Source: Deltaproteobacteria bacterium
Lineage (GTDB): Bacteria; Desulfobacterota; Deferrisomatia; Deferrisomatales; JACRMM01
Reading direction: 5' to 3'
NCBI GenBank assembly: GCA_016214985.1
Contig: JACRMM010000035.1
Coordinates: 1-64,000 of the forward strand
Length of the DNA stretch: 64,000 bases
The translations under genes were made by a program, and so were the position numbers. The notes below the pieces were generated by a model. It searched no databases. It was not told where the DNA came from and saw nothing but the letters and a program-made list of their open reading frames with translations. Of this stretch, positions 15,496 through 23,228 are shown piece after piece (the first letter of the stretch is position 1; each line of letters opens with the position of its first letter).

Positions 15496-17082
15496 TCAGA
15501 CCTTGTGGCAGCCCGCGCACCCGCCGGGAACGGGGCTCATCTTCGCGCTGTCGGACGCGTGAGGGTCGTGGCAGGAGAAGCACGTGAGGTTCCCCTCGGC
15601 GTCGAGCTTCATTTCCTTGATCTGGAACTTGGGCGCCCGCCCCACCGGGTGCTTGTGGTTCGCCATGCCGGTCTTCTCGTTGTGGCACAGGGCACACAAC
15701 GCCTGCCCCTTCCCCTTCAGGAAGTACTTCGGGTTGTCCGACGCGTGCGGGTCGTGACAGTCGGCGCACCGGCCTTCCCGGAAGGGCTTGTGCTGGAAGA
15801 ACATCGAGGCCTTCGTCTTGATCCCCTCGTGACACGACAGGCACAGGTCGCCCTGGGGGAGCCGGATCTGGAACTTGAACGGCGAGCTGTGGGGGCTGTG
15901 GCACACGGTGCACAGGCCCATGGCCACGGGCCCGTGGAGATAGGGCTTGGCGAACTTGGCACGGATGTCGTCGTGGCACGAGAAGCACAAACCCGACCCC
16001 TGGGTCACGAGCTCGTACTGGTGCGGCTTGCTCGCGAAGTCGTGGCACGGATTGCACCCGCCCACCGTGATCGGACCGTGCACAAATCCCTGATTGGTCA
16101 GGGAGTCGTGGCACCGCAGGCAGAAGGTCGTGGCCGCCGCGGCATCCCCCGGCTCCCCTGCCTTGGACTCCATCTCGTGGCAGGGCGTGCACCGGGCCTC
16201 CCGGTCGGGCGTGTGAAACTGGAACAGGGGGAAGGCAACCTGGAGACCCTCACCCATCACCGGCTCGCGGAAGAGGACGAGCGCCAGAGAGCCCAGCTTC
16301 TCCCCGTCCGGGTACCGGATCTCGATGAAGTTGGAGCCGAGGCTGAGCAGTGTTCGCACCGCGAACATCTTGCCGTAGCTCTTGGCGGTCTTCTCCGACC
16401 CTCCGTTCAGGCGCAGGGTGAAGGGACCCTCTCGGCCGCCGGAGAGACCGATCACCGTGATCGAGTCCTGGAACGTCTTCGTGAAGTTTTCCGGGGCCAG
16501 GAGTCTCACGTCCTGGACGACCTGGGCCGGCTGCTCGGGAGCCCCCACCGCACCCTCCTCCACGGCCCGGCGAACCGCCTCGTCGATCTTCTTCTCCACC
16601 TCGTCGTCGTAGCCCACGAACGTGGCCGCGACGTTGCCGTCCTTGTCGATCAGCACGTAGGTGGGCATCGTGTTCACGTTGTACGCCCGGCTGACCTTGA
16701 GGTCGATGTCCGGCACGATGGGGAAGCTCAGGTTCTTCTCGAACGCGGAGAAGAACCGCCGCACCCGGAGGATCCCGTAGGTGTCCAGGTTGACCCCGAC
16801 CACCCGGAGCTTCTCCGGCCCGTACTTGTTCTGGATCGTGATCATGTGCGGGATGGACTGGACGCAGCTGGAGCAGTAGATCGACCCGAAGTCGATCAGG
16901 ACCGGCACCTTGCCGAGGTACTCCGCGAGCGAGAACTCCCGGCCGTCCAGGAGGGCGTTACCTGTGAAAGACGGCGCTTTCTCGGCCGCGCCGACCCCGC
17001 CCACTGCCGCCAGGCACGCCGCGGCGGCCAGGGTCAGCAGGCGCAGCAGCCCCCAACGCGACGCGTCGGCCCCGCTGCTCAT
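15496..17082 (-). CDS. Thioredoxin-domain/decaheme c-type cytochrome fusion
   Basis: The 528-residue exported protein has a signal peptide (hydrophobic residues about 12-30, AEK cut site). A thioredoxin fold spans about residues 35-190 with a CSSC active site at 70-73 and a cis-Pro region TMPTYVLID, followed by a beta-rich linker of about 100 residues (VVQDVRLLAPENFTKTF; FTLRLNGG). Ten CxxCH heme motifs lie between residues about 297 and 528: CTPCH, CLRCH, CNPCH, CFSCH, CTVCH, CLSCH, CADCH, CALCH, CFSCH, CAGCH, several as doubled-CxxCH units with downstream His. The fusion of a disulfide-active domain to a decaheme wire is unusual. It starts inside the stop of the TlpA gene (ATGA). Likely periplasmic electron transfer coupled to thiol chemistry or an outer-membrane conduit. 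Confidence 0.9.
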   Translation of the reverse strand: MSSGADASRWGLLRLLTLAAAACLAAVGGVGAAEKAPSFTGNALLDGREFSLAEYLGKVPVLIDFGSIYCSSCVQSIPHMITIQNKYGPEKLRVVGVNLDTYGILRVRRFFSAFEKNLSFPIVPDIDLKVSRAYNVNTMPTYVLIDKDGNVAATFVGYDDEVEKKIDEAVRRAVEEGAVGAPEQPAQVVQDVRLLAPENFTKTFQDSITVIGLSGGREGPFTLRLNGGSEKTAKSYGKMFAVRTLLSLGSNFIEIRYPDGEKLGSLALVLFREPVMGEGLQVAFPLFQFHTPDREARCTPCHEMESKAGEPGDAAAATTFCLRCHDSLTNQGFVHGPITVGGCNPCHDFASKPHQYELVTQGSGLCFSCHDDIRAKFAKPYLHGPVAMGLCTVCHSPHSSPFKFQIRLPQGDLCLSCHEGIKTKASMFFQHKPFREGRCADCHDPHASDNPKYFLKGKGQALCALCHNEKTGMANHKHPVGRAPKFQIKEMKLDAEGNLTCFSCHDPHASDSAKMSPVPGGCAGCHKV

Positions 17083-17657
17083 TTGGCTTCCAGGGCCTTC
17101 TGGATCGCCTTCTCGAGAACCTCACGCGAGGTCTGGCCCACTTCGGCAAGAGTGATCTTTCCGGCTCGATCCACCAGGTACAAGGTCGGCGTGCCCGCGA
17201 CCCCGTAAGGATCGGCCACGACGAAGGACTCGTCGGCAGCGAGCTTGTCGATGAAGACCCGGAACGTGTACCCCTGCTGCCGCACCAGCCCCTGGATGCT
17301 CTTCTTCATCGGCTCGCCGTCCATTGCGACCGCAAGCACGTCGAAGCCCTTCCCCTTGTACTGGTCGTAGAGGCGCTGGATCAGCGGCATCTCGGCCTTG
17401 CAGGGCTCGCAGAAGATGGACCAGAAGACCAGGAGGTTGACCCTCTGGGACCCGTTCTTCTTCAGGTCGAAGGGCTTGCCGTCGAGGTCGGTGAGCGCAA
17501 AGTCCGGCGCCGTGTCGCCCACCTTGCGCATCTGGATATCCCCGATCATGGGGATATCCAGGGGCGTCATGCTCTTCTTCTCCTGCGCCCAGGACGCAGT
17601 TCCCCCCATGAGGGTGGCACACACCAGGGCAACCACTCCCGCACGCCGCATCGTCAT
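17079..17657 (-). CDS. TlpA-like periplasmic thioredoxin
   Basis: The 192-residue protein has an N-terminal signal peptide (RRAGVVALVCATLMGG, cut near SWA-QEK). Its AhpC/TSA-Redoxin fold shows APDFALTDLDGKPFDL, LLVFWSIFCEPCKAEMPLI with a CEPC active site, and GVAGTPTLYLVD containing the cis-Pro loop. Relatives reduce apocytochrome heme-binding cysteines or other periplasmic disulfides (ResA/CcmG/TlpA type). Its stop overlaps the start of the thioredoxin-decaheme gene, so the two are coupled, which supports a link to cytochrome c maturation or to the fused thioredoxin domain. Confidence 0.9.
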   Translation of the reverse strand: MTMRRAGVVALVCATLMGGTASWAQEKKSMTPLDIPMIGDIQMRKVGDTAPDFALTDLDGKPFDLKKNGSQRVNLLVFWSIFCEPCKAEMPLIQRLYDQYKGKGFDVLAVAMDGEPMKKSIQGLVRQQGYTFRVFIDKLAADESFVVADPYGVAGTPTLYLVDRAGKITLAEVGQTSREVLEKAIQKALEAK

Positions 17658-17734
17658 GGCTCACTCCCTTTGATCAGAGACGGAATCCGCGCCGGGCGAC
17701 CGCTACCCTCTTGGTCCCGCCGCCCCGTCCGTCC

Positions 17735-18664
17735 TCACTGTTTGGCAAACCAGACCACCCGCGTGCCGTCCGAGTCGGCGACATAGACGTCCAACGTCCG
17801 GGTGACCGCCAGGCCCTGCGGGATCATGGACCGCTTCTCGTCCGATCGGATCTCCGCCTCCAGCGCACCCCGGCGGCTCACGACCAGGACTCTCTTGCCC
17901 GCCGAGTCGGCCAGGAACATCCGATAGAAGGTCGGCTCGATCTCGATGTGCTCCAGACTCACGGCGCCGCTCACCAGGCCCCCGACGTCGAGGCTCTCGA
18001 TCCAGGCGCCCTCCTCCAGGTCGAACCGCTCGAGGCGGCTCGAGCCCTCGTTGAGCACCCACAGGGACCCTTTGCCGTGGTCACTGTACGCCACGCTCAC
18101 GGGCTTGACCAGGACGTCCCGGCGACCCTTGCTCCGCCGCTCCCAGGTCGTCAGAAGCGTCCCGTCGGCCCGAAAGATCTCGATCCGTTCGTTGCCGGTG
18201 TCCGCCACGTAGGCGCGCCCGCGCCGGTCGAAGGTCACGTCCGCCGGGAAGCGAAACCGCCCCGGCTGCGAGCCCAGGCTCCCCACCACCTCGGCCACAC
18301 TCCCGTCGGGCCGCAGGATCACGATCCGGTGGTTGCCCGAGTCGACCACCCAGAACCGCCCCTTGGCGTCCACCGCCAGCGACCGGGGTTGCCGCAGCAC
18401 ATCCTTCCGCGCGGTGCCGGGTTGATCGCCGAACGTGCCGACCCACCGACCGGTCCGGGAGAAGCGCACCAGGGCGCCCCTCTCGCGATCCAGAGCCACC
18501 ACCTCACCGTCCGCCCCAAGAGCGACGTCCACCGGCTCCTTGAGCTCGGTCCGCCCCACCCCGGTCTCCCCTAGGGTTTCGCGGAGCCCGAAGGTCAGCT
18601 CCCCGGCCCCCCAGGCCAGGACCGGCACCAAGGAAACCGCGAGGAGCGTCCGGAACCACCCCAT
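17735..18664 (-). CDS. NHL-repeat beta-propeller protein, exported
   Basis: The 309-residue protein has a short signal peptide (RTLLAVSLVPVLAWGAG). It contains about five NHL repeats, the clearest being LRQPRSLAVDAKGRFWVVDS, then NHRIVILRPDG, RFRFPADVTFDRRGRAYVAD, then NERIEIFRADG, and IPQGLAVTRTLDVYVADSDG. Such propellers usually bind proteins or polymers. It begins four bases after the lipoprotein stop and is followed 77 bp later by the TlpA gene, so it is a central member of the envelope operon. NHL proteins often accompany multiheme cytochromes and barrels in metal-reducing deltaproteobacteria; a role in that kind of complex is inference. Confidence 0.85.
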   Translation of the reverse strand: MGWFRTLLAVSLVPVLAWGAGELTFGLRETLGETGVGRTELKEPVDVALGADGEVVALDRERGALVRFSRTGRWVGTFGDQPGTARKDVLRQPRSLAVDAKGRFWVVDSGNHRIVILRPDGSVAEVVGSLGSQPGRFRFPADVTFDRRGRAYVADTGNERIEIFRADGTLLTTWERRSKGRRDVLVKPVSVAYSDHGKGSLWVLNEGSSRLERFDLEEGAWIESLDVGGLVSGAVSLEHIEIEPTFYRMFLADSAGKRVLVVSRRGALEAEIRSDEKRSMIPQGLAVTRTLDVYVADSDGTRVVWFAKQ

Positions 18665-18668
18665 CCGG

Positions 18669-19424
18669 CTACTTCGGCTTCACCTGGAGGAGGATCTCTT
18701 CCCCCTCCTGCTCCTTCGGCGGCGCCGGCGCCGCCCCCGGCGCCGCGGCAGGGGCTCCGGCCTCGGCGCCGGCCGCCGGGGCCTTTTCTACCTTGGTCGC
18801 TTCGAGCATCCGCTCGACCTCGGCCTCCCGCGCGTGACGGAAGTCCCGGTCCAGCCGCGACACCAGCGACTTCACGCCGGTGTTCGCGATGTCGTTGGGC
18901 GACGGCCCCTTGTTCACGCCGAGGACTTCCCCCACCGAGGTGCTCGAGGTCACGTAGGTCTCCCCCGACCACAGGACGTCGCCGGACTCCACGTCCAGCA
19001 CGTTCGCCCGCATGCTGAACTCGGTGACCTCCGAGTCCTTCTGCAGACCGTAGAGCAGGACGTTGCCGAGCACGAGCGCCTCGGCCTTGAGCTCGTCCCC
19101 GATCTTCCGGACGACCTCCCGGTCCAGCTCCTCGGTGTTGCGGAGCTTGAGCTTCTTCATCAGCGCGGCCACGTACCGGGGCTCCTCCACCGCGTCGAAG
19201 GTGCCCTTGCTGAGCATCTCCTGCAGGAAGACGTCGCCCGCTGCCTTCGGCACCGACGCACCTTCGGCGAGGCTGTCGAAGGGCAGGACCGCCACCCGCT
19301 TGACCTTCCCGTACTGGCGCTGGCCGGCCGCCGGCTTCGCGTAGGTCTTGACCGAAACGCCGGCACATCCCAGCGTGAGCCCGAGAACTGCCAGGCTCGC
19401 CGTCCCGATGATCCGCCTCATCAT
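18669..19424 (-). CDS. Putative lipoprotein, GNA1162/CsgG-like
   Basis: The 251-residue product starts at the ATG at 19424, preceded by GAGGAGGAG; a second ATG follows directly. The signal peptide ends in LTLGCAG, an acceptable though not ideal lipobox with Cys as first mature residue. The core (VKRVAVLPFDSLAEG, VGDVFLQEML-like helix, GDELKAEALVLGNVL, RANVLDVESGDVLWSGE) matches the fold of GNA1162/DUF799 and CsgG-type lipoproteins, which assemble on the inner face of the outer membrane. The C-terminus has an Ala/Pro-rich tail. It lies between the beta-barrel and NHL genes. Confidence 0.75.
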   Translation of the reverse strand: MMRRIIGTASLAVLGLTLGCAGVSVKTYAKPAAGQRQYGKVKRVAVLPFDSLAEGASVPKAAGDVFLQEMLSKGTFDAVEEPRYVAALMKKLKLRNTEELDREVVRKIGDELKAEALVLGNVLLYGLQKDSEVTEFSMRANVLDVESGDVLWSGETYVTSSTSVGEVLGVNKGPSPNDIANTGVKSLVSRLDRDFRHAREAEVERMLEATKVEKAPAAGAEAGAPAAAPGAAPAPPKEQEGEEILLQVKPK

Positions 19425-19494
19425 GTCTCTTCTCCTCCTCGTGACACGTCGCCACTGTCCGGCGGGGACGACCCGTGAAGGCGCCGTCACCATA

Positions 19495-21390
19495 TCAGAA
19501 CTTGCCTTTGAGCTCAATCAGGTACCGGTGGGTGTCCTTCGTCTCTCGACCCGAATCATCCTTCAACTGCTCGTCGAATTCGTGCTCCAGGTTCAAGCTC
19601 AGCAATCCGTCGAGCAGGTCCACAGAGAAGGACGTCTTGAAGGTTTGATTGTCCTGCGACTCCTGCTTCCGGTCATACTTGTACGTGAAGCTGAACGTGT
19701 AGTTCTTGAGGAAATCCCAGTCGAGGGAAGCTCCGTACGTGTAGTCGACGATCGGCCCCTTGTCGTCCTCGCTCTCATCGGTCGCGCTCCTGGTAAAATC
19801 CACCTCGATCTTCGCTCCCTCGAAGAACTCCGCCCAGGAGAGCTTCAGGTTCGTGCTGTCGTCCCGGGCGATCGTCGACTTTCCGTCGGCGGGCTGTTTG
19901 GCGGACCGGCCGTACTTGTGATCGAGGGTGGCGGTGACGACGTCGCCGACCTTGACCTCGTACTTGATCCCGACCTCGACCTTCCGCTCCTGCGTCGTCG
20001 TGTCCTTGAGGAGGTCCGAGTCCCGGGTGAGCGTGTACTTGGGCGAGAGCTCCAGGTTCGGGACCGTGTCGAAGCCGATCTCGAACCCGAGGTCCCACTT
20101 GCCGCTGTCGGCCGTCTTCTCCCCGTCCTCGTGGGTGGCGTTCAGGGACCGGGTGACCGTCAGCTTGACCATGTCGTCCCAGGCCGACGTGTCGGCCTTG
20201 AAATCCCACTTGTCGTCGACCTTGTGGCTCTCGGTCTCGCCCCGGGACTTCGGGTTGTCGGGCCACTTGAGGTTGTCCGTGCGGTCGAACGACGTGGAGA
20301 GCTTCACATTCTTCAGAGGCGTGAAATCGACCGCGCTCGAGTACCCCTTGTTGATCTCGTAGGCGTCGGACTCGGGCTGGCCCCGGGTGTCCTTGCGCTC
20401 GTCTTCGTAGGAAGCGGAGAAATCGATCGCCTCGGTGAGCGATTGATCGTACTTGGCCGTGCTCGTAATGGTATCGGTCACCTCGACGCGCACGGGCACG
20501 TTCAGGAGGTCGCTGTTCCACTCGATCTTTCGGTCCACGCTCAGCTCCACCGGCTCGATGGGCTTGTAGGTTCCCTTTCCCTCCACGGAGTTCTTGAGCT
20601 TGTCGTCCGTCGTATCCAAGGCCATCTCGTCTTTGGAGTAGGCGCGAGACAGGGTGCGCTCGTTCGTCCACTTCGCCTGGACCTTCAGGCTCTCGCCGAC
20701 GCTCCGGTCGAAGGACACATCGAAGCCGAGCTTGCGGTCCTCCTTGTCCTGATTTTCCGGGCCCAGGTCGTCCGAGTAGCTGCGCTGGCCGTTCACCGTG
20801 AGGTCGAGGAGATCCCAAAATTTGTAGTCAAGGCTCCCCTCCCAGGCCGTGTCGACCTTCTGGACCGCCCCCCCCTCCTTGTTGAAGTCCCGCTTGTACT
20901 TCGCCTTCAAGTCGGGCAGCGCGTCCCCTGCGGGCTGGAAGTTGAACTCGACGTCGGACGTCACGTCCTCCGTCGTATCCTGCGTCGGATCCTGGGTGGT
21001 CTTGACGTCGTTGGCCCAGCTCGTCGTGAGGTCCCACCACCGGGCCGTCACGTCGAAGTCGACCTGGGGTTTGATCTCGTAGGTATCGAAGTCCGTGCCC
21101 GGCTTCGGGCCCTCCTTGATCTCGTCGGTGACGTCGAGCTTGAGGCCGAGCTTGAACTGGAGGGCGGGGTTGGCTTCGAGCGAGTACGAGACGGCGTAGG
21201 ACTGCTTGACGGTCTCGGTGGTGGGGTTCTCGATGGGCTTGTCGTTGTCGGGGTCTCCGGACACTTCGGTCTTGCGTTCGTCCGACAGGCCAAAGTCCGA
21301 CGCCCACGTCGCCGCGCCCGCGCCGGTCGGGACGCACAACGCCGCGAGCAGCGGCAGGAAGACGATGGCGCGGCACCTCAGTTGGGGCAT
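19495..21390 (-). CDS. Outer-membrane beta-barrel protein, function unknown
   Basis: Counted from the ATG at 21390 the protein has 631 residues with a signal peptide (AIVFLPLLAALCVPTGAGA-A). The mature part is a long series of alternating-polarity strands of about 10-14 residues joined by short Asp/Lys-rich turns (QSYAVSYSLEANPALQFKLGL; LEVGIKYEVKVGD-type strands). It ends in YLIELKGKF with an aromatic C-terminal residue, the typical barrel sorting signal. I count roughly 30 or more strands, so it could be a large barrel. No Pfam-type plug or TonB box is evident. It is first in an operon with a lipoprotein, an NHL protein, thioredoxins and a decaheme cytochrome, which recalls porin-cytochrome conduits, but it is not clearly MtrB-like. 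An upstream GTG at 21426 is an alternative start. Confidence 0.75.
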   Translation of the reverse strand: MPQLRCRAIVFLPLLAALCVPTGAGAATWASDFGLSDERKTEVSGDPDNDKPIENPTTETVKQSYAVSYSLEANPALQFKLGLKLDVTDEIKEGPKPGTDFDTYEIKPQVDFDVTARWWDLTTSWANDVKTTQDPTQDTTEDVTSDVEFNFQPAGDALPDLKAKYKRDFNKEGGAVQKVDTAWEGSLDYKFWDLLDLTVNGQRSYSDDLGPENQDKEDRKLGFDVSFDRSVGESLKVQAKWTNERTLSRAYSKDEMALDTTDDKLKNSVEGKGTYKPIEPVELSVDRKIEWNSDLLNVPVRVEVTDTITSTAKYDQSLTEAIDFSASYEDERKDTRGQPESDAYEINKGYSSAVDFTPLKNVKLSTSFDRTDNLKWPDNPKSRGETESHKVDDKWDFKADTSAWDDMVKLTVTRSLNATHEDGEKTADSGKWDLGFEIGFDTVPNLELSPKYTLTRDSDLLKDTTTQERKVEVGIKYEVKVGDVVTATLDHKYGRSAKQPADGKSTIARDDSTNLKLSWAEFFEGAKIEVDFTRSATDESEDDKGPIVDYTYGASLDWDFLKNYTFSFTYKYDRKQESQDNQTFKTSFSVDLLDGLLSLNLEHEFDEQLKDDSGRETKDTHRYLIELKGKF

Positions 21391-21520
21391 GCGACCCGAG
21401 CGCTCCACCGGGAGAAATGAACGCACAAAAAATCCCGTCGCCGGCCCGCTGCGCGGGTCCCTCGGCCAGACGATGCCCCAACCGGTGCGGTCCCCGGCCC
21501 CGGGAGCCGCCGCCGGCGCC

Positions 21521-21550
21521 TATCTATCAGCCCCCCCGCTCCCCTGTCAA
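21521..21550 (-). promoter_or_regulatory. Sigma70-type promoter of the envelope/cytochrome operon
   Basis: On the minus strand TTGACA (21550-21545) and TAGATA (21526-21521) are spaced by 18 bp and lie about 130 bp upstream of the beta-barrel ATG. The leader between them and the gene contains GC-rich inverted segments (around 21445-21470 and 21498-21520) that could fold. Confidence 0.6.
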
Positions 21551-21585
21551 TCCAGAAGGTCGGCGGCGGATCGCGTCCCCTGAGC

Positions 21586-23046
21586 TCAGCGCGGGCTTTC
21601 GCTCCGGGCCACCACCAGCCGGTCCCCGGGCAGGAGCACCGCACCGGCGAACCGCTTGTTCCAGCGCAGGAGGTCCCCGGGGTCCACCCGGTATCGGCGG
21701 GCAATGGACCACACCGTGTCGCCCTGCCGCACCACGTGGACGCCCCGGTCGGCCCTCCTATCGGAAGGCGGCCCCTCCCACTTGAGGCTCTCGCCGACAC
21801 TGGAACCGTCCGAGCCCGGCAGGCGCAGCGCCTGTCCCACGCGCAGCGCCGCGTGACGGCGCAGCCGGTTGGCCGAGGCGAGGGCCGGGACCGTCGTCCC
21901 GTGAGCGCGCGCGATCTTCGTGAGGGTGTCACCTCGCACGACCACATGCGTCGCCGCGGCCGCTGCGTCCGACGGCGCCTGCGTCGCCAGCACGACGGCC
22001 TCCCGGGCCATCGCCCGCCCCAGCCCGGCGGGGACGCGCAGGGGGTACGCGCCCGGCCCCGGCGGAACGCAGCCGCGGCGAAGCGCCGGGTTGAGCAGGA
22101 GCAGATCCTCCTCGGGAGCTTGGGCAGCGCGCGCGAGGGCGCGAAGCTCCAGCGGACCCTCCACCCACACGGTGTCGTAGCGAAGCGGCGGCTCCGGGTC
22201 TCCGACGTCGAGGCCGTAGGCCGACGGGTCCTCGCCGATCGAGACCGCGGCCAGGAACTTCACGACATACCGGCACGTCTCGTCGCGCAGGCCGCGGACT
22301 CCGTACAGGTCCCAAAACGACTCCGCCACGTAGCGATCCACCGCCCGGCCCACCCCTCCGGAGCCGGCGTTGTAGGCGGCCACGGCCAGGTTCCAGTCGC
22401 CGAACCGGGAGTAGAGGTCGCCCAGGTGTCGGGCCGCGGCCCGGGTCGCTCCCTCGGGGTCCAGGCGCTCGTCGACCCAGTCGTCGATGCGAAGGCCGTA
22501 GTTGCGCCCGGTGGTGTCGATGAACTGCCAGAGCCCCACGGCCCCGGAGACGCTGCGAGCGTCCGAGACGAAGTGGCTCTCCACGAAGGAGAGGTAGACG
22601 AGCTCGGGCGGGAGGCCCTCTTCCGCAAACACCGCTCGCATCATCGGCAGGTAGCGCCCGGAGCGGCGAAGCCCCTCCAGGGTCGTCTTGCGCTGAAGCC
22701 CGGCGAACTCAGCGATCACCTCCCGGACCTCCTGGCGGTCCGGCACCTGGACGCAGAAGAGCGACGGCTCGAGGGGGAGGTCCTCTGCGGGCACCGGCCG
22801 CGCCTCAGCGGCGGCGACCGGAGCCGGCGCGGAGGCCGGGCGCAGCTCGGGCAGCGGGGGGTCCCAGGTGCGCCGCGGAGCAGACAACGGCACCACCGAC
22901 GACGCCACGGAGGAGACGGAAGGGGGCGTCGAAGCGGAGGCGGCCCGCGGCGCCAGCACGACCGACCGTGGCGCCACGGCACAGCCGTCGGCGCAGAAGA
23001 GGGCGAGGGGCAACGCGAACGCGGCGGCAGGCTGCCCTCGCCGCAT
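21586..23046 (-). CDS. MltD-like membrane-bound lytic murein transglycosylase with LysM domains
   Basis: The 486-residue product starts at the ATG at 23046. It has a short hydrophobic signal (AFALPLALFCADGC) that could be a lipoprotein signal with a weak lipobox. After a Pro/Ala-rich linker comes an SLT domain: YLSFVESHFVSDARSVSGAV with catalytic Glu in VESHF, GLWQFIDTTGRNYGL and the AVAAYNAGSGGVGRA motif. Two LysM modules close the protein (HVVVRGDTLTKIARAHGTT; HVVRQGDTVWSIARRYRVD). This is the MltD architecture, which cuts glycan strands with 1,6-anhydro ends. It lies upstream of the envelope operon but the promoter for that operon lies downstream of its stop, so it is a separate unit. Confidence 0.9.
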   Translation of the reverse strand: MRRGQPAAAFALPLALFCADGCAVAPRSVVLAPRAASASTPPSVSSVASSVVPLSAPRRTWDPPLPELRPASAPAPVAAAEARPVPAEDLPLEPSLFCVQVPDRQEVREVIAEFAGLQRKTTLEGLRRSGRYLPMMRAVFAEEGLPPELVYLSFVESHFVSDARSVSGAVGLWQFIDTTGRNYGLRIDDWVDERLDPEGATRAAARHLGDLYSRFGDWNLAVAAYNAGSGGVGRAVDRYVAESFWDLYGVRGLRDETCRYVVKFLAAVSIGEDPSAYGLDVGDPEPPLRYDTVWVEGPLELRALARAAQAPEEDLLLLNPALRRGCVPPGPGAYPLRVPAGLGRAMAREAVVLATQAPSDAAAAATHVVVRGDTLTKIARAHGTTVPALASANRLRRHAALRVGQALRLPGSDGSSVGESLKWEGPPSDRRADRGVHVVRQGDTVWSIARRYRVDPGDLLRWNKRFAGAVLLPGDRLVVARSESPR

Positions 23047-23228
23047 CCTAGGGCGTCTCCCGCACGCAAGGCGTCTCGACGCCGGCGGCTGACGTCCCTC
23101 GAACTCTGCGAGCCGACGGGCGCCACCCATTTTCTGCTCGTGTATGGACCCGCCAGAGCCGATAAGAGAAGAGGGCCGGCGCGCAGCGCGTCCCGCCCCC
23201 TTGTCGGTCACCGTTGCTCGTGTCTATC

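Noticed and set aside
19348..21420. 690-codon plus-strand frame opposite the beta-barrel gene
   Set aside because: Low-complexity Val/Leu/Arg composition, no motifs, and it covers two minus-strand genes with clear signal peptides.
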